Below, piece by piece: positions 52,107 through 64,000 of a DNA stretch of 64,000 nt. Location: the NCBI RefSeq assembly GCF_001039355.2, contig NW_019774624.1:828553-892552 (forward strand), given 5' to 3'. The DNA comes from Lingula anatina (taxonomy: Eukaryota > Brachiopoda > Lingulata > Lingulida > Lingulidae). The translations under genes were made by a program, and so were the position numbers. The stretch's first letter is position 1. Every line of letters begins with the position of its first letter. Under the pieces are notes generated by a model that searched no databases, was not told where the DNA came from, and worked only from the letters and a program-made list of their open reading frames with translations.

Positions 52107-54430
52107 TAGAGCAATCTTTCACACTGAAGTGACATTTGCATTGGAACTGATGACATGTTCCCATTGCCAAATTTGCTTAAATTTTCATTCCACACAGAGG
52201 AATTCTTTATTATGAAACATGAGTCTCGTAAATGATCAACTATTACCATGATTTGGTATTTGATTTCACTTTTGGATTATACTGTTATGTCAAATTATTT
52301 TTATTACTGTTTCGTATGCATAATTGACTGATTTGCAAAGAGATTCATTGTCTACTACATGTACAGTAGGTTCTACTTGCTGTTCATCTTTACAAAATTT
52401 GTATTTTGTTTGAATGTGAATAAAATATATATTTCTGTAACATTGTGATTGATTAAATGTTTCAATACACTGAATTGTCTTTATAATCAAATTATACAGC
52501 AATCGTTTATCAGTTATTTTACTAGTAGATAAGATATTGTGATTAAATTTGTATGGATAAATATTTGAATGTTATCTTTGCCCTCCAAGTGCAAATTTAC
52601 AACAAATATTTGGGAATTGATGACAGTGGATTATTAAATAAAATGATGAATAAACAAATGACCAGAAAAAAATGAAAAATTTGCAAACCTTTCTAACTGG
52701 ACAGAGATTACCTTTTGTCGAGGACGACTGGGGGATACACATTTACCGGGGTATGACATTGGACCGTCTCCTGCTGTAGTTTCTGCATCATGTCACCGTG
52801 ACCCAGACGAATAGATCTGTGCTAAAGGTACGAAACCATTGATGAAAATATGGGCATGGATCAACGTAACTAGGTAAACAATTCGTGAGGTGTATTTCAC
52901 GTGATCGTTGCTTAATACAGCTGTACTGGTACGGCGAAGGACGAAACACGACATCACATACTACATTATAATGAAAAAACATCTGATTGGATTTATTTCA
53001 GAGAAAGGGAGTTTTAATAATTAATTACGTACATGTGACATGCCAAAATAGGTACGTCTATTAAAAAAGTACGCTGGTTGATTTTAATCATTTTTGTTAA
53101 AAATGAAAAGCAGTATTTTTTTAGTTTGTTAAGCAAAGTTTAATTCAAAACGTCTACATTATATGAATTAATTAGGGAATACCCGGAATGAAGTAGTAAA
53201 AAAACGAAGGGATCACAAGAGAATGATTTTAATGACGCACGTCAAATACGCGGTAATGCAAATAGCTTGGTCTCACTGAAAATTTTAGTTTCTCAAATTT
53301 GTGTTTTGAGTCTCATATGATTATTTTGGTGTTCCCTTTGAAAGTGGTTTTAAACGGAGTTTCATTTTATTTAGCAGATATCAATAGAATACACATCCGA
53401 GACTTACAATGTACCTTTTTTGCAGGACACATCTGCATATGTGCAACTATTTTGTGCTATTTTATAGACTTAAAACTATTAAGACTTGTACTTGATGGCG
53501 GTAGCCCGGTTCTTTTACACAAAGCAAAACATAAAAAGCTATTTTCTTTCAAGAAAAAAATCAGTTTCATAGCAGTTCTTTATCAGTTTGAGTTGGCACT
53601 TCATCTGCTTTAGTGTGATAAAGAGAGTCCCATATGGGATTGACACAATATCTTCACACGTTATTTGCACATATTTCTCGCCATGTTGTACTTCTTTTAT
53701 CTGATTGTTGATCCTGTGCATTATCCCAACGTTGGGAGGTCTCTACGGAGTTGGCCCCCCTTGCTTAATAGGCTCTAAGTTCTTATGTTGTCACAGTAAT
53801 TAATTTATTTGTAGAACCATGGAATTATGACAGTTAATGCACTCTTAAGTACACTTCTGACCACCGGGCTTGAGAGCTTGAAGTGTGTCCTTTATTTAGT
53901 TTCGGGTGAAACAAACTTGCCCTTGATGAGAACGCTTGACATCACTTTGCCATACAGTCCCGCCTTGTGGAATTGTGCATGAGCTAAAAAAAGGTATACA
54001 GCAAAATGCGCTTTTGTTTTTCAGTGGACGCGTAATTGAAAAAAAGCACAATGGTTGAGTGGGAAGTGCTGTGCAGCTGTTTTCAGTAAACAGTGCGACA
54101 AAGCGTTCGCTGATCTAGGAAATGGAGAGGGCGGGACCCCTGTTTTCCCAGGTGGGGTGCCTTGAATCAGGTGGAAACTATGGCTGCTTTGATTGCGGGA
54201 TGCCTGTTAGGCTAATGAGGATAGGGTTTCATCAGTCTATTTAAATTTCACGCTTCTTAAGTTTCCCCTTTTCTCTGTCAGTGGTTTAAAGAAAATAAAA
54301 ACTTTTCTTCCCGTCCGTCCGTGTCTCACATAGTGCGCTGAATCACAACAATAAAGTAGATTAATCGATAAACAATCGAGTAGATACGGGTATCAAAATT
54401 TGCATAATCAAGGGGTAATACGGCTTATGA
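52107..54430. other. Intergenic region upstream of the Nodal-like gene
   Basis: Homology to the first copy ends at about 52,980; unique sequence follows. A 104-codon ORF at 53,299-53,613 has no recognisable motif, no splice context and ordinary composition, so I do not call it a gene. The last few hundred bases may include regulatory DNA for the Nodal-like gene. Confidence 0.5.
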
Positions 54431-54437
54431 TCCGCAC

Positions 54438-54445
54438 TATAAGTA
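54438..54445 (+). promoter_or_regulatory. TATA box of the Nodal-like gene
   Basis: TATAAGTA lies about 150 bases upstream of ATG 54,589, placing a start site near 54,468 and a 5' UTR of about 120 nt. This is a position-based prediction. Confidence 0.55.
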
Positions 54446-54588
54446 GGAGCATTTTGGCCATTGTCAAAACAATTTAGGTTCCGTAAGCAAATGATGCGGA
54501 AGGATCGGGGATAAATGTTTTCGCAATATTCCCAGACAGTCTAATTGCAATCTTGAGCTCGTTCCAGACGTCACTCGCGGAAGTGAAA

Positions 54589-55604
54589 ATGTCGTACATC
54601 TCTGCAAAGGCAATTCTCGTGATTTTGACCCTTTTATGCGCGACCAGATACAAGACAACAGGCGCATCTAATCCAGATGATATACTTCTTAATTCCAATG
54701 ACGTTTTGGTCATGAGCTATACACGCGCTAATGCAAAATTTTTAATAGATGTGTTTAAAAATTTACAGGAGGGACAAAGCTTACCACAAGCATCGGGTCA
54801 TAAGGATGTCGAAAAGGGCATAGCTTTTGCGGACACCATCAGAAGCTTTTCTGCATCAGGTAACAATTTTTAATTTTCATTGAAAATCTCCCTCTGACGT
54901 TTGTTTATGTTTCAAGTGTTTTCTTAACGTACACGCGATTTTACACACATGACGAATACAATAGCATCAACTATAAGGCAACAGGCAGTGGCCGTAGAAA
55001 TGTCTATTACCGTGATATGATATAGAAATCAAAACTCTGCAATCGTCTATGGATTCCACTCAAAGTCACTTTTACTTCAATTTTGGTTGAATCCTTACTA
55101 CATTGAAATTAAAATCCATTTCAAACATCATTTGCAGACACAAAATAGCTTGACGATGAGTTTTTCATGGGTGTAGATCACGTCGACTGTATTAATATTC
55201 GGATAATTTGCACGTGTTTTTTTATTCAATTGACCTGACTTAATTGTTAAGTTAATTATGAATTGACTTCCTTTTAGTCAACAAATACTGTAATTTGCAA
55301 TAATTGGTTTTATTGATGTCGTTCCTATTCGTCAAATGTCGGGACTAATACAGAAACTCAACTTACCATGTAAACATAGAAATTATAACGAATCAGTTTG
55401 TTAAATTTAAATTGTTAATCCGGGAAGAATGCATCCGATAAATCCATAAATGGAATTATTTTCAAAACGTTTTGTAATTACACACTTTGATAGTTATTTA
55501 CTTGACAAATTAAACTACTTACTTTTTGTAGAGTAAAGAAGCAGAAGTATTAAAAATATCACAGAAAGCCAACAATGTTAACACATAACATTAAAGCTAA
55601 ATAG

Positions 55605-55648
<44 letters not shown>

Positions 55649-57715
55649 CAGGCACATAGTCGGGGGGGGGGGGGAGTTCTGGGGGTTCGACCGAGTCTTC
55701 CTTTTTGCCGGGGAAAAGGTCTGCTCTGGGTAAAAACTGATCTTGTAACACGAAGGTTTCGTGGTAAAAGGTCCACTTTTTTTAAACCCCCCCCCCCCCT
55801 TTGAAATTCTTGGCTACGGACCTGGTTATCAAGGTAGCTCGAGGTGCATACCGACAAATGTACATCACAAACACTATGTATGTGGAGGGAAGTCTTATTC
55901 AGGAAAGATTTTCTCATCAGGTGTATTGTGAAGTTAATTAAAAATCGACCCTTACTTTTGATGTAATTAGTATTTAACTGAAAATTGATTTTTGCATGAT
56001 ATACGTGCCCTATTTGATTTTGTTAATAAGATAATTTTTCTAATTAACGGTCGAATATTCGAATGAAATATCGACCTTTTATTTAGTGTAAATTGCCATC
56101 TTCTGAATATTGATATAATTAATCACATACAACCTACGTTAAGCAATGCGATTGTAGGAGTTAACTATATGAACGTGGGAGAACTTAATTTTCAAATCGA
56201 CCCCTCTCATTCACTGTTAATTATGATCTCACGAAAATTGATTTGCCTATTGGCCTACGAGCCCTACCGTGCATATCGCGTTGAACAGTTTCACATCTAA
56301 ACGAGCAGACGAACTTTTGAATAAAAAGTCCAAAACATGCGTACAATTGATTATTAACCGCGATGAGATCAGACCTCAAAATTTTCGATTTTCAATAATT
56401 TAATTATCCTATTCGACCACCAAAGATGACATTTACGGAAGTTCAAAGCATAAGAGAAGAATAAATTTGCTTTAAAATCTAAAAGTTTAAAATCTAGTTT
56501 GTGATGAAGATTAGAACGTGTTATCGGTAATACCACCTGTTTCACACCTAGGCTAGTCAACAATCCTGTGCATACAGTGTGCTGGTGGTCTTGAAGACTG
56601 GATACATCTCACTTGGTTGATGAAGTGGGAAAAGCCTCTCCTCATTAGCATGATATAGAGAATGACAACGATATTCACCTTTTCACAGTCCTTCATCAAC
56701 CATCCTAGGACCCATAAAACTAGTGTGATGGGTCCTTGGCCCACGTAAAAAAATCGTCGCGTAGTTTTGATAAAAGACGAAACCCCAAGTTTATAAAAAG
56801 CGAAAAAATTGAACACAAATATCAAATGAATATATTTGTAATTTCTATTCTTCTCAATATTTAGGAAACCAGACAGATGACGATGCCGGTGAGGTGACAT
56901 TCGTCCTCAGCAAATTCCACATTCCACAAGAAGAGCACATAAGACTGGTCGAGTTGCGTATTCCATCACACGAGATCGCCAATGATTCTCTGCCCAAGTA
57001 CAAAACTGACATAGAAGTCTCTGCGGGCGAAAAGTTGGATTTCATCAAAAGAAAGCGATCACCGGGCAGAAGAACAGTCAATGGAGATGTGGTTTTTACG
57101 ATAACTCCTCTGATAAAGAAGTGCCTTTCCAGCATCAAAAATATCACTGCAACAGACGTGTATCTCAAACTCCGTGCCTTAGGGGAATCTGCAAGCATTC
57201 TTCCCCTTAGCAAAGCGAAGGAAGCTGTCATAGTGGTGTATTCAGAAGACCACGCATTTTTCAAAAACTTCCAGAGAGCCGCTAATTCCAGGCCAGCTCG
57301 CTCTGCGCCGGAGTCAAAATTCACCGGGCGAAAGGGGAGGCGTGGAAGAAAGCGCAAAGACAGAAGGAAGAACAGGACTGAATACAAACACCCCACAGAG
57401 ATAAGTCCCTGCACAAAGCATGATTTTTATGTAGATTTCAGTGACATTGGGTGGGATCAGTGGATCGTGTTCCCGAAGCGTTTTAACGCTCATTTTTGTT
57501 ATGGACAGTGCCGCCCGCACCAATCCCATACCACCCCACCCAGCAACCACGCCATTATGCAGGGTTTGGTCAGCTGGGTCCATCCTGATGATGTCCCCAT
57601 GCCGTGTTGTGTGCCCACGAAACTGAAACCTCTCAGCATGCTGTATTACGAGCACGATGAGATAGTTGTACGGCATCATTCAGATATGGTTGTTGACGAA
57701 TGTGGTTGTCGATAG
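54589..57715 (+). CDS. NODAL: Nodal-like TGF-beta family ligand
   Basis: Two exons, 54589-54859 and 56865-57715 (TAG), join as TCAG|GAAAC to give 373 residues. ATG 54589 precedes a signal peptide (AKAILVILTLLCA). The prodomain follows, with NQT, NIT and NRT glycosylation sites. A strongly basic linker at about 247-261 (KGRRGRKRKDRRKNR) offers several proprotein convertase sites. The cystine-knot domain (residues 273-373) has the seven family cysteines: CTKHDF, FCYGQC, PMPCCVPTK and DECGCR. FSDIGWDQWIVFPKRFNAHF, PSNHAIMQ and VRHHSDMVVDECGC mark Nodal rather than BMP2/4 or activin; the HH-DM-V-ECGC ending is diagnostic of Nodal as I know it. The secreted ligand signals through activin-type receptors and Smad2/3 in axial and left-right patterning. 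It is complete and undamaged. AATAAA occurs near 58,086. Confidence 0.92.
55609..55649. repeat. (ATT)n microsatellite in the Nodal-like intron
   Basis: About 13 ATT units directly beside the G-run dispersed repeat. Confidence 0.95.
55655..55825 (-). repeat. Dispersed G-run repeat (GTCCGTAGCC family), inverted
   Basis: Read on the minus strand it starts GGTCCGTAGCCAAGAATTTC, then a G run, AAAAGTGGACC, TTTTACCACGAAACCTT, and ends in a C run. These are the same modules as 10,225-10,355. It lies in the intron of the Nodal-like gene. Confidence 0.7.
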
Positions 57716-60700
57716 ATTATTTATTTACCTGTGATATTTTGTCTTGTGGTTTGAATTTCAACGCTCGTTTCCCTATTCTTACAGCCCTATTACCAAGGTT
57801 ACTATTATGAACAAATCCACTGGGTCATTTCATGAATTGAATTTCAAGAATTCATTGATAAAGGAAGTGATAAGCTACAAAATATTCATATCTAAGTCAT
57901 ATTTTATTTTCTAATGCCTTAGACGTGCTACGCGTGAAATCAGGGCCGTAGCCTGAGCAAAATGCCAGGGGGGGCAGTAAGCGGACACGAGGGGGCGAAG
58001 CTACCGAGGGGGGAGGGNAATGCCTTAGACGTGCTACGCGTGAAATATATCAATAATTCAAACCGAGTGCCTTTTCCTTGGCGTTGAATAAATAACGACT
58101 GCTGGGACATGGGAACATGTGAGGATTGTTATTAACTATTTAATCAAATGTTATTTAAAACGTTATTAAAATATTTATTTGATGGAAAATGGTTTTGTGT
58201 TTTTCTTTCGTTTAAAAAGATTTTTGCAACACTGAACACATTTTAAATGACGAAACAACCTTTGGTATATTCCTATCGATTTCAATTGAAGACGGCTTGT
58301 TGTCACAAAGATGAAATAAACTAAGATGATATTGAAATAAAATAAAGTAATAATGTTCACTTGGATCCGATTTGAGCATTAAATATTACATTTTACTTAC
58401 ATTAGCCGAAAACATTCCCTACGAAAACATAAGCAGCAGTTGGGGACTATTAGGATTTTCGTTGCGATGCAAATGGCTTTCAGTTTCAAGGACCCAAAAT
58501 GATTAGAAAGCTTTCGCATTTTTCAGTACTTTAAGTTATAAAATTTGTAACAGCAGAAAATGGAAATAAAAGGTTAATCTCACCCCACGCATTCACAACT
58601 ATCGACACTGTTACGAGCTTTGGGGATCTTTGGGCGCAATTAAGTCTGTAATATTGCTTTAGTTGATCTTTGTTGAACGCAATCGGTCGATTTAATGAAC
58701 GACAGATCTAGATACACTGGTTCCACTTCACAACGGTATCAGATACATCTCCAAAGCCCGCATTGAAATTAATATGTTTACGAGCGAGACACTGAATATA
58801 TCTTTGCAACAGCTGTGTAATGATTCATGCATTATAAACCCATTATAATATTTACAACGGCAGATTTAACCCACACTAGACATTAAACTATTATTTCAGA
58901 TAACTTTAAATTAAAAAAAAAAAAGGAAAATATAAGAACGTGTGCTAAGGTACTTCATAGTATAATTCTTCATCATGAAAAAAAAAGAAATTTCCTCTTT
59001 TATGCCTTTATTAGACGTAAAACCAAAGCAGGAACTAGTAATTGCACTTCATATTTAAATTGTAATCTAAAAGTTAGAGATCCATTAATCAGCTGTATGC
59101 TTTAGCTTTTAAGCATATGTCAAATAAGAGTATATGTGCTTCATTAGGAATGAACACCGTTACAATAGAGAAGTTCTACCCGAGTTTTAGAGTTAACTGG
59201 GAATAAACCTCTGGTATCAGTGTGCCCCTGCCGCTTCCATTAATGGCATACTGATGGTAGATCTACATTGTAATTTATACTACAGGCCAAATGAGTGATG
59301 ACATCAATTCTAAACTCTCGATGGAGTAGAATTTTTTTCATGAATTAGCAAGAGACATATCTGTGAGTTTCTAGTGAAAAACCAATCTGTGGTAGAGGGT
59401 ATTGTAAAGTATCCAGTTAACTCTGAAAGTCAGACTGAGAATTTTGGTTACACAATACAGAAAAAAAATATATGTAATTTAACATATTGCCTGTACTAGT
59501 AATGTGTATACCAACAAGTTAATAAAAAACTTTGTACAAGCTTATTTATTAATTATATGGAATGTGAAACATTCAGCAGTTAAATCAGTTTTGCGGTCAT
59601 TTTAACTAATGTTGGCACTTGTTATTAAAAGCTGAAACCCTCACCAACACACAACTTTGTTAAGAATGTCTTTTGAGGAATGAAACTCTCAGATTTTATC
59701 AAGAGTGATAACAATTTAACAAAAAGAAAACAATAACAATTATATGCATAGAGAAAAAAGCAACCTCACTTTCTGAACTTGATCTTGCTAGAGAGAGTAA
59801 TAAAATACATCTTTAAGGTGGTATGATACTTTTAAAAATAAAATATCAATTCTCACAACTATCTATTCATATTATTATGTATATAAAGCACCAGCTAAAA
59901 TCACAGTATTTACAAATACCTACATTCCAAAGCTTTGCATAAATACTAATAAATTTTGATTAAGCAGTTGTTTAATAAAGCTGAAAGCAATCAACATTTT
60001 TTCAAAACCATTTTTAACTAAAAATGTTCCACTCTCACAAATAGTTTTTATTCCTGACCAACCCTTGACAATAAAATGTCTGGGGAGTCAATATAAGTCC
60101 TATATATAATCTACCCAGTGATAATTCATTCTGATAAAAATTATTGTTCTGATCCACCCTAACAAATTCCTTCACCAATGTCTAATTGCACAATTGGTAA
60201 TATGGAAGCAGACAACTGTCTCCAATGCCTAAACCTACACCAAATGCCAATAATTACAGCATAGTGATCATAATATATAATCAACTCACCTGGTTAATAT
60301 AAAAAAATAAATATCACATTTGATTCAGATCCCTTAGATACAAAACCCCCACAGCCATATTTTAAAATAGTTTTTAAAAGTAACACCTTCTATATATATA
60401 TTTCTACATTTATGACTTTCTCAAAACATTAAAATGTTTTTGAGATTCTATCAACTATTTAACAACCTCCACAAAAAGAGTATTTAAAAATAGTGAAGAG
60501 AATAACATCTGAAACATGTTTTTCAAACTTTTACTGAAAATCGTCATGTTTTTGAGATTTTGGCAACTTTTGAAGAGAACTTTCACGGAGAGATAAAATC
60601 AGTTTAGAGTCAGCTGAGGTTTATTAAATACCATCACAAGACAGCAATTTCAGAGGTAAAAAGCCCTCATGCTGGCAAAAAGAAAAAAGACTTTTAGGCT

Positions 60701-61025
60701 TATGAACTTGCTTGAACCATGCATGTCTCACTATAAAGTCTTGCTTATTTTTACATTTGAAATGACTGTTATCTCAGCTTTAATATTTCTTATTGAAATG
60801 TTTTAAAATTATTCAACTTTACTACTTTCTTATTAAGTACAGCCAACATAACTGACATATCATAAAAAAAGATTCTGAAACAGATTTACCCCAAATTTTC
60901 ATAGCCAACTCTGTCAGGAATGCTGTTAAAAATGCAACTTCTTTTCTACCTCTCTGGTCAAAAGTGTTCTTTTGCCACATTGAATACAACTGTCATACAT
61001 CATAAAATAAATATTATCCTCTATA
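57716..61025. other. 3' flank of the Nodal-like gene and region before Rab, no gene seen
   Basis: AT-rich. 57,716-58,330 should hold the Nodal-like 3' UTR. The part nearest 61,025 is probably the Rab 3' UTR. No exon with domain similarity or consistent splice phases was found. Confidence 0.5.
57941..58018. repeat. G-rich repeat fragment ending in an assembly gap (N at 58,018)
   Basis: It starts CAGGGCCGTAGCCTGAG and continues with G-rich sequence to the N. A 28-base stretch (about 57,913-57,940) is repeated right after the N (58,019-58,046), the first time running into the repeat and the second time into unique sequence. Confidence 0.75.
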
Positions 61026-63361
61026 TCACAATATAACACAGCACCAATTATTCTTCCCTTCAGATTCATTCTGTATCAGCTGACTAGTGTCGTTTGTAAT
61101 TGTGTACATGTCCAGATCTACACAAACAGTCTCACGAGCCTTTTGACACTTGGTAATTTGTTGTGCAAGACTTGCAAAGGCCTACAGTAAAATAAAATTT
61201 AATATGAAAGAAATTAACAAAGAATACATTTCAATTTAGGAGTTGGAACAAGCAGTAACATTAAACGTTATAATTAAAATATATATAATATATTTATTCC
61301 AATAAACCACTCATTTCTCAAAGCCTATCAAAGTCACACTCATTCATGGCAAAACTATATTAAAAAAATACAAAATATATCAATCAGGAAAACTTCTTGG
61401 TTAAGATCTTAAAATCATATCCTAAAAATGCCATGATGATTCTAAGCAAATTTTAAAACATTATATATGATTCAATCATTACAAAAATTATACATGTTAG
61501 AGCATACAAAATTACGGCATACCACACAATACTCTTACTCTTACCAGATCAATATTCTCCCTTGATTTGGCACTTGTTTCACAGAATTCTATATTCAGGT
61601 CCCTGGCAAGCTGTGAAAAGATCAATGATATCACTTACTGAGCATCTCTAAAAAACATCTGTAACTATTAACTAGCAATCAACAAAAGCCACCAAATATA
61701 TTTGCTATGCTGGGGGACAGTACCTTCCTGACTAAATTGTTTATTTATTGAAATGATCAAGATTCTTTCCTTCTTCTTCACAACTTTTTAAATATGATTA
61801 CTAACCCTAATTCCCTGCTCTCTGGTCACTTTTCTTCTCTTTGCTTTATCACTTTTATTGCCGAGTAGCATTACACTAACATTGCTGTCAGCAAACTGGA
61901 AAGAGATACGAGATCAAATGATTTTCACTCAGAGGTTTAAATATCAGTGGCTCTGAAAAATAAATAATTAAGACTGTGAAGATATCTATATGATCTCCTT
62001 TACATATATTCTCAAAAAGGTTGGCTATGATAAGGATTTGCTATTCTGAAATATGCGTACAGGTACAGAGAGAACCAAAGATAGCCAACAAAGTACAGTA
62101 CACAATTTGCCAGTGGGTAATTATTTTGTAAAAACTGCATTGTTCTTCACTAAAATACTCAATATGCATAAAAAAGTTTTAATAGGAGGGTGAGTTTCAC
62201 ATTATGTTGCGCTATTAAGTTTAATTCTTAGTTGTTATCTTAAAGAATTACTCATGTGTGAAATCTGTGCAGATCGCAAAAAATGCAAATAAAAGAGAGC
62301 CTCCTTCAATACGTTTCTTTGGCATGTACACTCCCCGATTACACAACTAAAGCATGCTTTGCCTAAATATCCTTTTTTCAGAATATTGAACCATTGTCCT
62401 AGTGAACCCTTCGGAATAGCAAACCCTTCATCATAGCAGCAGATCTTAGAGCAATTTTCTGCATTTTTCAGAATAGCATATATCACAAACAGCTAACATC
62501 CTCTAAAGTCATATTTCCAGGAACGTGTTGGGTTGGGTTGACTTATCATTTTACCATTCTACTTGATTTCCACTCACCTCCCGTGTGAAGTTTAACCATT
62601 TGGTAATGTTATAAAATGAAGTAGGATTGGTAATGTCATACACCAAGAAAACGCCCTGGAAAAGTTAATATACTTATTCAGTGCTCATTTACACATACAT
62701 TTCAACCCAATACCAGATATGTGTTAAATGTACTTAAAAATTTAACTCAGTCACTTAAATTATTCAATTTCAAAGTAAGATGATGCACTTTTAATAAGAA
62801 TTTAACAGATGCAATTTTCTTATAAATGTAACAGATGTTTAAAAAACAGTCTTTTAAGTGGTGCTTATACCTGTGCTCGCCTATAATACTGTTTTGTAAT
62901 AGTCTCATAGCGTTCTTGTCCAGCTGTATCCCTGAAAAAATAAGACAAATAATTATTATAATGCCTGTGTATTTTTATGGAAAACTTGGAATATGAATGC
63001 ACAGGCTTATAGTATGACACTGGTGCTGTAAATAACATCATTTTTATGGTGGTACTTAATAAATGAAAGGGTCCAAGCATCATAAACTTTAACAAAATAG
63101 AAGAAAAGAGAAGCTAGAGCTAATTGTCTCTAAGATAACTTTGTCCACTGTACTCATTGATAAATCTGTGCACCCTTAATGGGGAAGAAAGCAGACATTC
63201 AATGCAAAATGTTGCGACATACTGACATTTCTTTGCCTCATACGAGTGCTGAAAATCATGTAATCTAAGTAGACCAACATAAAATGGACCTTTAACTCAC
63301 CAAACTTGAATTCTGACTTTGAGGTCATCAGACAGAATGGTCCGGAGCTTGAAATCAATCC
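61026..63361 (-). CDS. Rab family small GTPase (Rab15/Rab8-like), 5' exon missing
   Basis: Six minus-strand exons: 63361-63301, 62931-62871, 62655-62578, 61895-61806, 61610-61545 and 61181-61026 (TGA), about 170 residues. It carries GIDFKLRT (switch I side), WDTAGQERYETITKQYYRRA (G3 and switch II), GNKSD (G4) and ETSAK (G5), all with canonical GTP-binding residues. TITKQYYRRAQGVFLVYDIT and REQG look closest to Rab15, within the Rab8/13/15 group. The P-loop exon, about 40-45 residues, must lie beyond 64,000. The C-terminus ends NNWCCVIL: a CaaX-like CVIL, preceded by another cysteine, suited to geranylgeranylation. The protein would switch vesicle traffic on membranes. Confidence 0.93.
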
Positions 63362-64000
63362 CTGAGAGAATAAAAGAATCAAGTTTAGTGCATGAACTTG
63401 CTGAAATGTAAACGTACATTGAAAAGCTGAAGGATCACATACCTGTGGTTCATCAAAGTGGCAAAAAGCTAGCTTTAAGATCAAGATTCATTTGTAACAA
63501 GACTGAAGAAAAAGCGACTAGGAGATGTACGGATCAGCTATAAGGAGTCCCACATGCAGAGTTAGTAATCTACTAGTACTGTATGTGGTTTTGCAGTATT
63601 ATTATTGTTACTCAGATTGGTATAGCATCCTCTTCGAAAAAAGTCACCACTGTACATCAGTTTTTGCAAAAAGTTAAATTAAGTTGCATATGCAGACACA
63701 CACATAACCCAAGTTAAACTAAAAGTAATTGCAAAATTTGATCCATGTCTATTGTACTTTTTGGCTATAAATAAACAGTGCCATATAAGGTTGACTTCTC
63801 ACTTGGTAAACACTAGATTTTGACAGTCAACAATGTACATATTGACAGACCAGTCAAAGCAAATTGTAAAAACAACTTTTAGCTTGACTCCAACATTCAA
63901 ATAAAGACAAGAAACAGCCTCTTCAATGTGACCTCCGACTTAAATCAACAACAATTAAGGCAAATATTTCTGTAGTTTTGGTATCCAGGGGCGGATTTAG
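63362..64000. other. Rab upstream intron and window edge
   Basis: No exon encoding a GDSGVGK-type P-loop is seen on the minus strand, so this is probably intron. The final bases (GGGGCGGATTTAG) start a dispersed G-rich repeat like that at 151. Confidence 0.5.

Noticed and set aside
25069-52980. Genuine recent tandem duplication of the TNIP1-like and TMEM243 block
   Set aside because: Not excluded, but the junction at a single N with both ends inside shared sequence fits unmerged haplotypes better.
53299-53613. 104-codon plus-strand ORF between TMEM243-like B and the Nodal-like gene
   Set aside because: No domain, no Met context or splice signals that stand out, and composition like the surrounding AT-rich DNA.
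54553-54588. Upstream in-frame TTG start for the Nodal-like protein
   Set aside because: ATG 54,589 directly precedes the hydrophobic signal peptide; a TTG start is not expected in an animal gene.
56854-57679. Minus-strand ORFs of 186 and 121 residues
   Set aside because: Antisense shadows of Nodal-like exon 2, which has clear family motifs on the plus strand.

Overview
The window is animal nuclear DNA: AT-rich, with short exons joined by GT-AG introns and many microsatellites, MITEs and fold-back repeats. It looks like a marine invertebrate. A Nodal-type TGF-beta ligand together with the other genes favours a deuterostome such as a hemichordate or echinoderm; that placement is inference. 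No bacterial, phage or CRISPR features were seen.

Layout, left to right. 1-9.8 kb is repeat territory: a THAP-bearing DNA-transposon relic (1402-3305) and a 3.2-kb fold-back element built of about 160-bp units (4187-7390). 9.8-10.9 kb holds a two-exon coiled-coil gene I cannot name. 13.4-16.7 kb (minus) holds a seven-exon BOLA1 whose exons are too short to stand out as ORFs; it shares a 229-bp divergent promoter with DCTN4 (plus, 16.98-22.4 kb). 24.6-31.6 kb (plus) holds a TNIP1/ABIN-like gene joining a UBAN-type coiled coil to a C-terminal NZF zinc finger, with a perfect kappaB palindrome upstream. 32.7-38.0 kb holds two TMEM243-family genes head to head.

From 39,605 to about 52,980 the TNIP1-like and TMEM243 pair segment (25,069-39,602) appears again, nearly identical, right after a single N at 39,604. 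The junction looks like two haplotype contigs laid end to end rather than a true tandem duplication. The two copies therefore act as an occupied-site/empty-site comparison that exposes recently mobile elements: an 860-bp fold-back element, a 337-bp TTAA MITE and a 22-bp palindrome.

54.6-57.7 kb (plus) holds a complete two-exon Nodal-like ligand with a TATA box. 61.0-63.4 kb (minus) holds the last six exons of a Rab GTPase whose P-loop exon lies beyond the window. Functionally the window combines dynein/dynactin transport, mitochondrial iron-sulfur maturation, ubiquitin/NF-kappaB signalling, small membrane proteins, a developmental morphogen and vesicle traffic. DCTN4 and TNIP1 are also near neighbours on human 5q33, so part of the order may be ancient.
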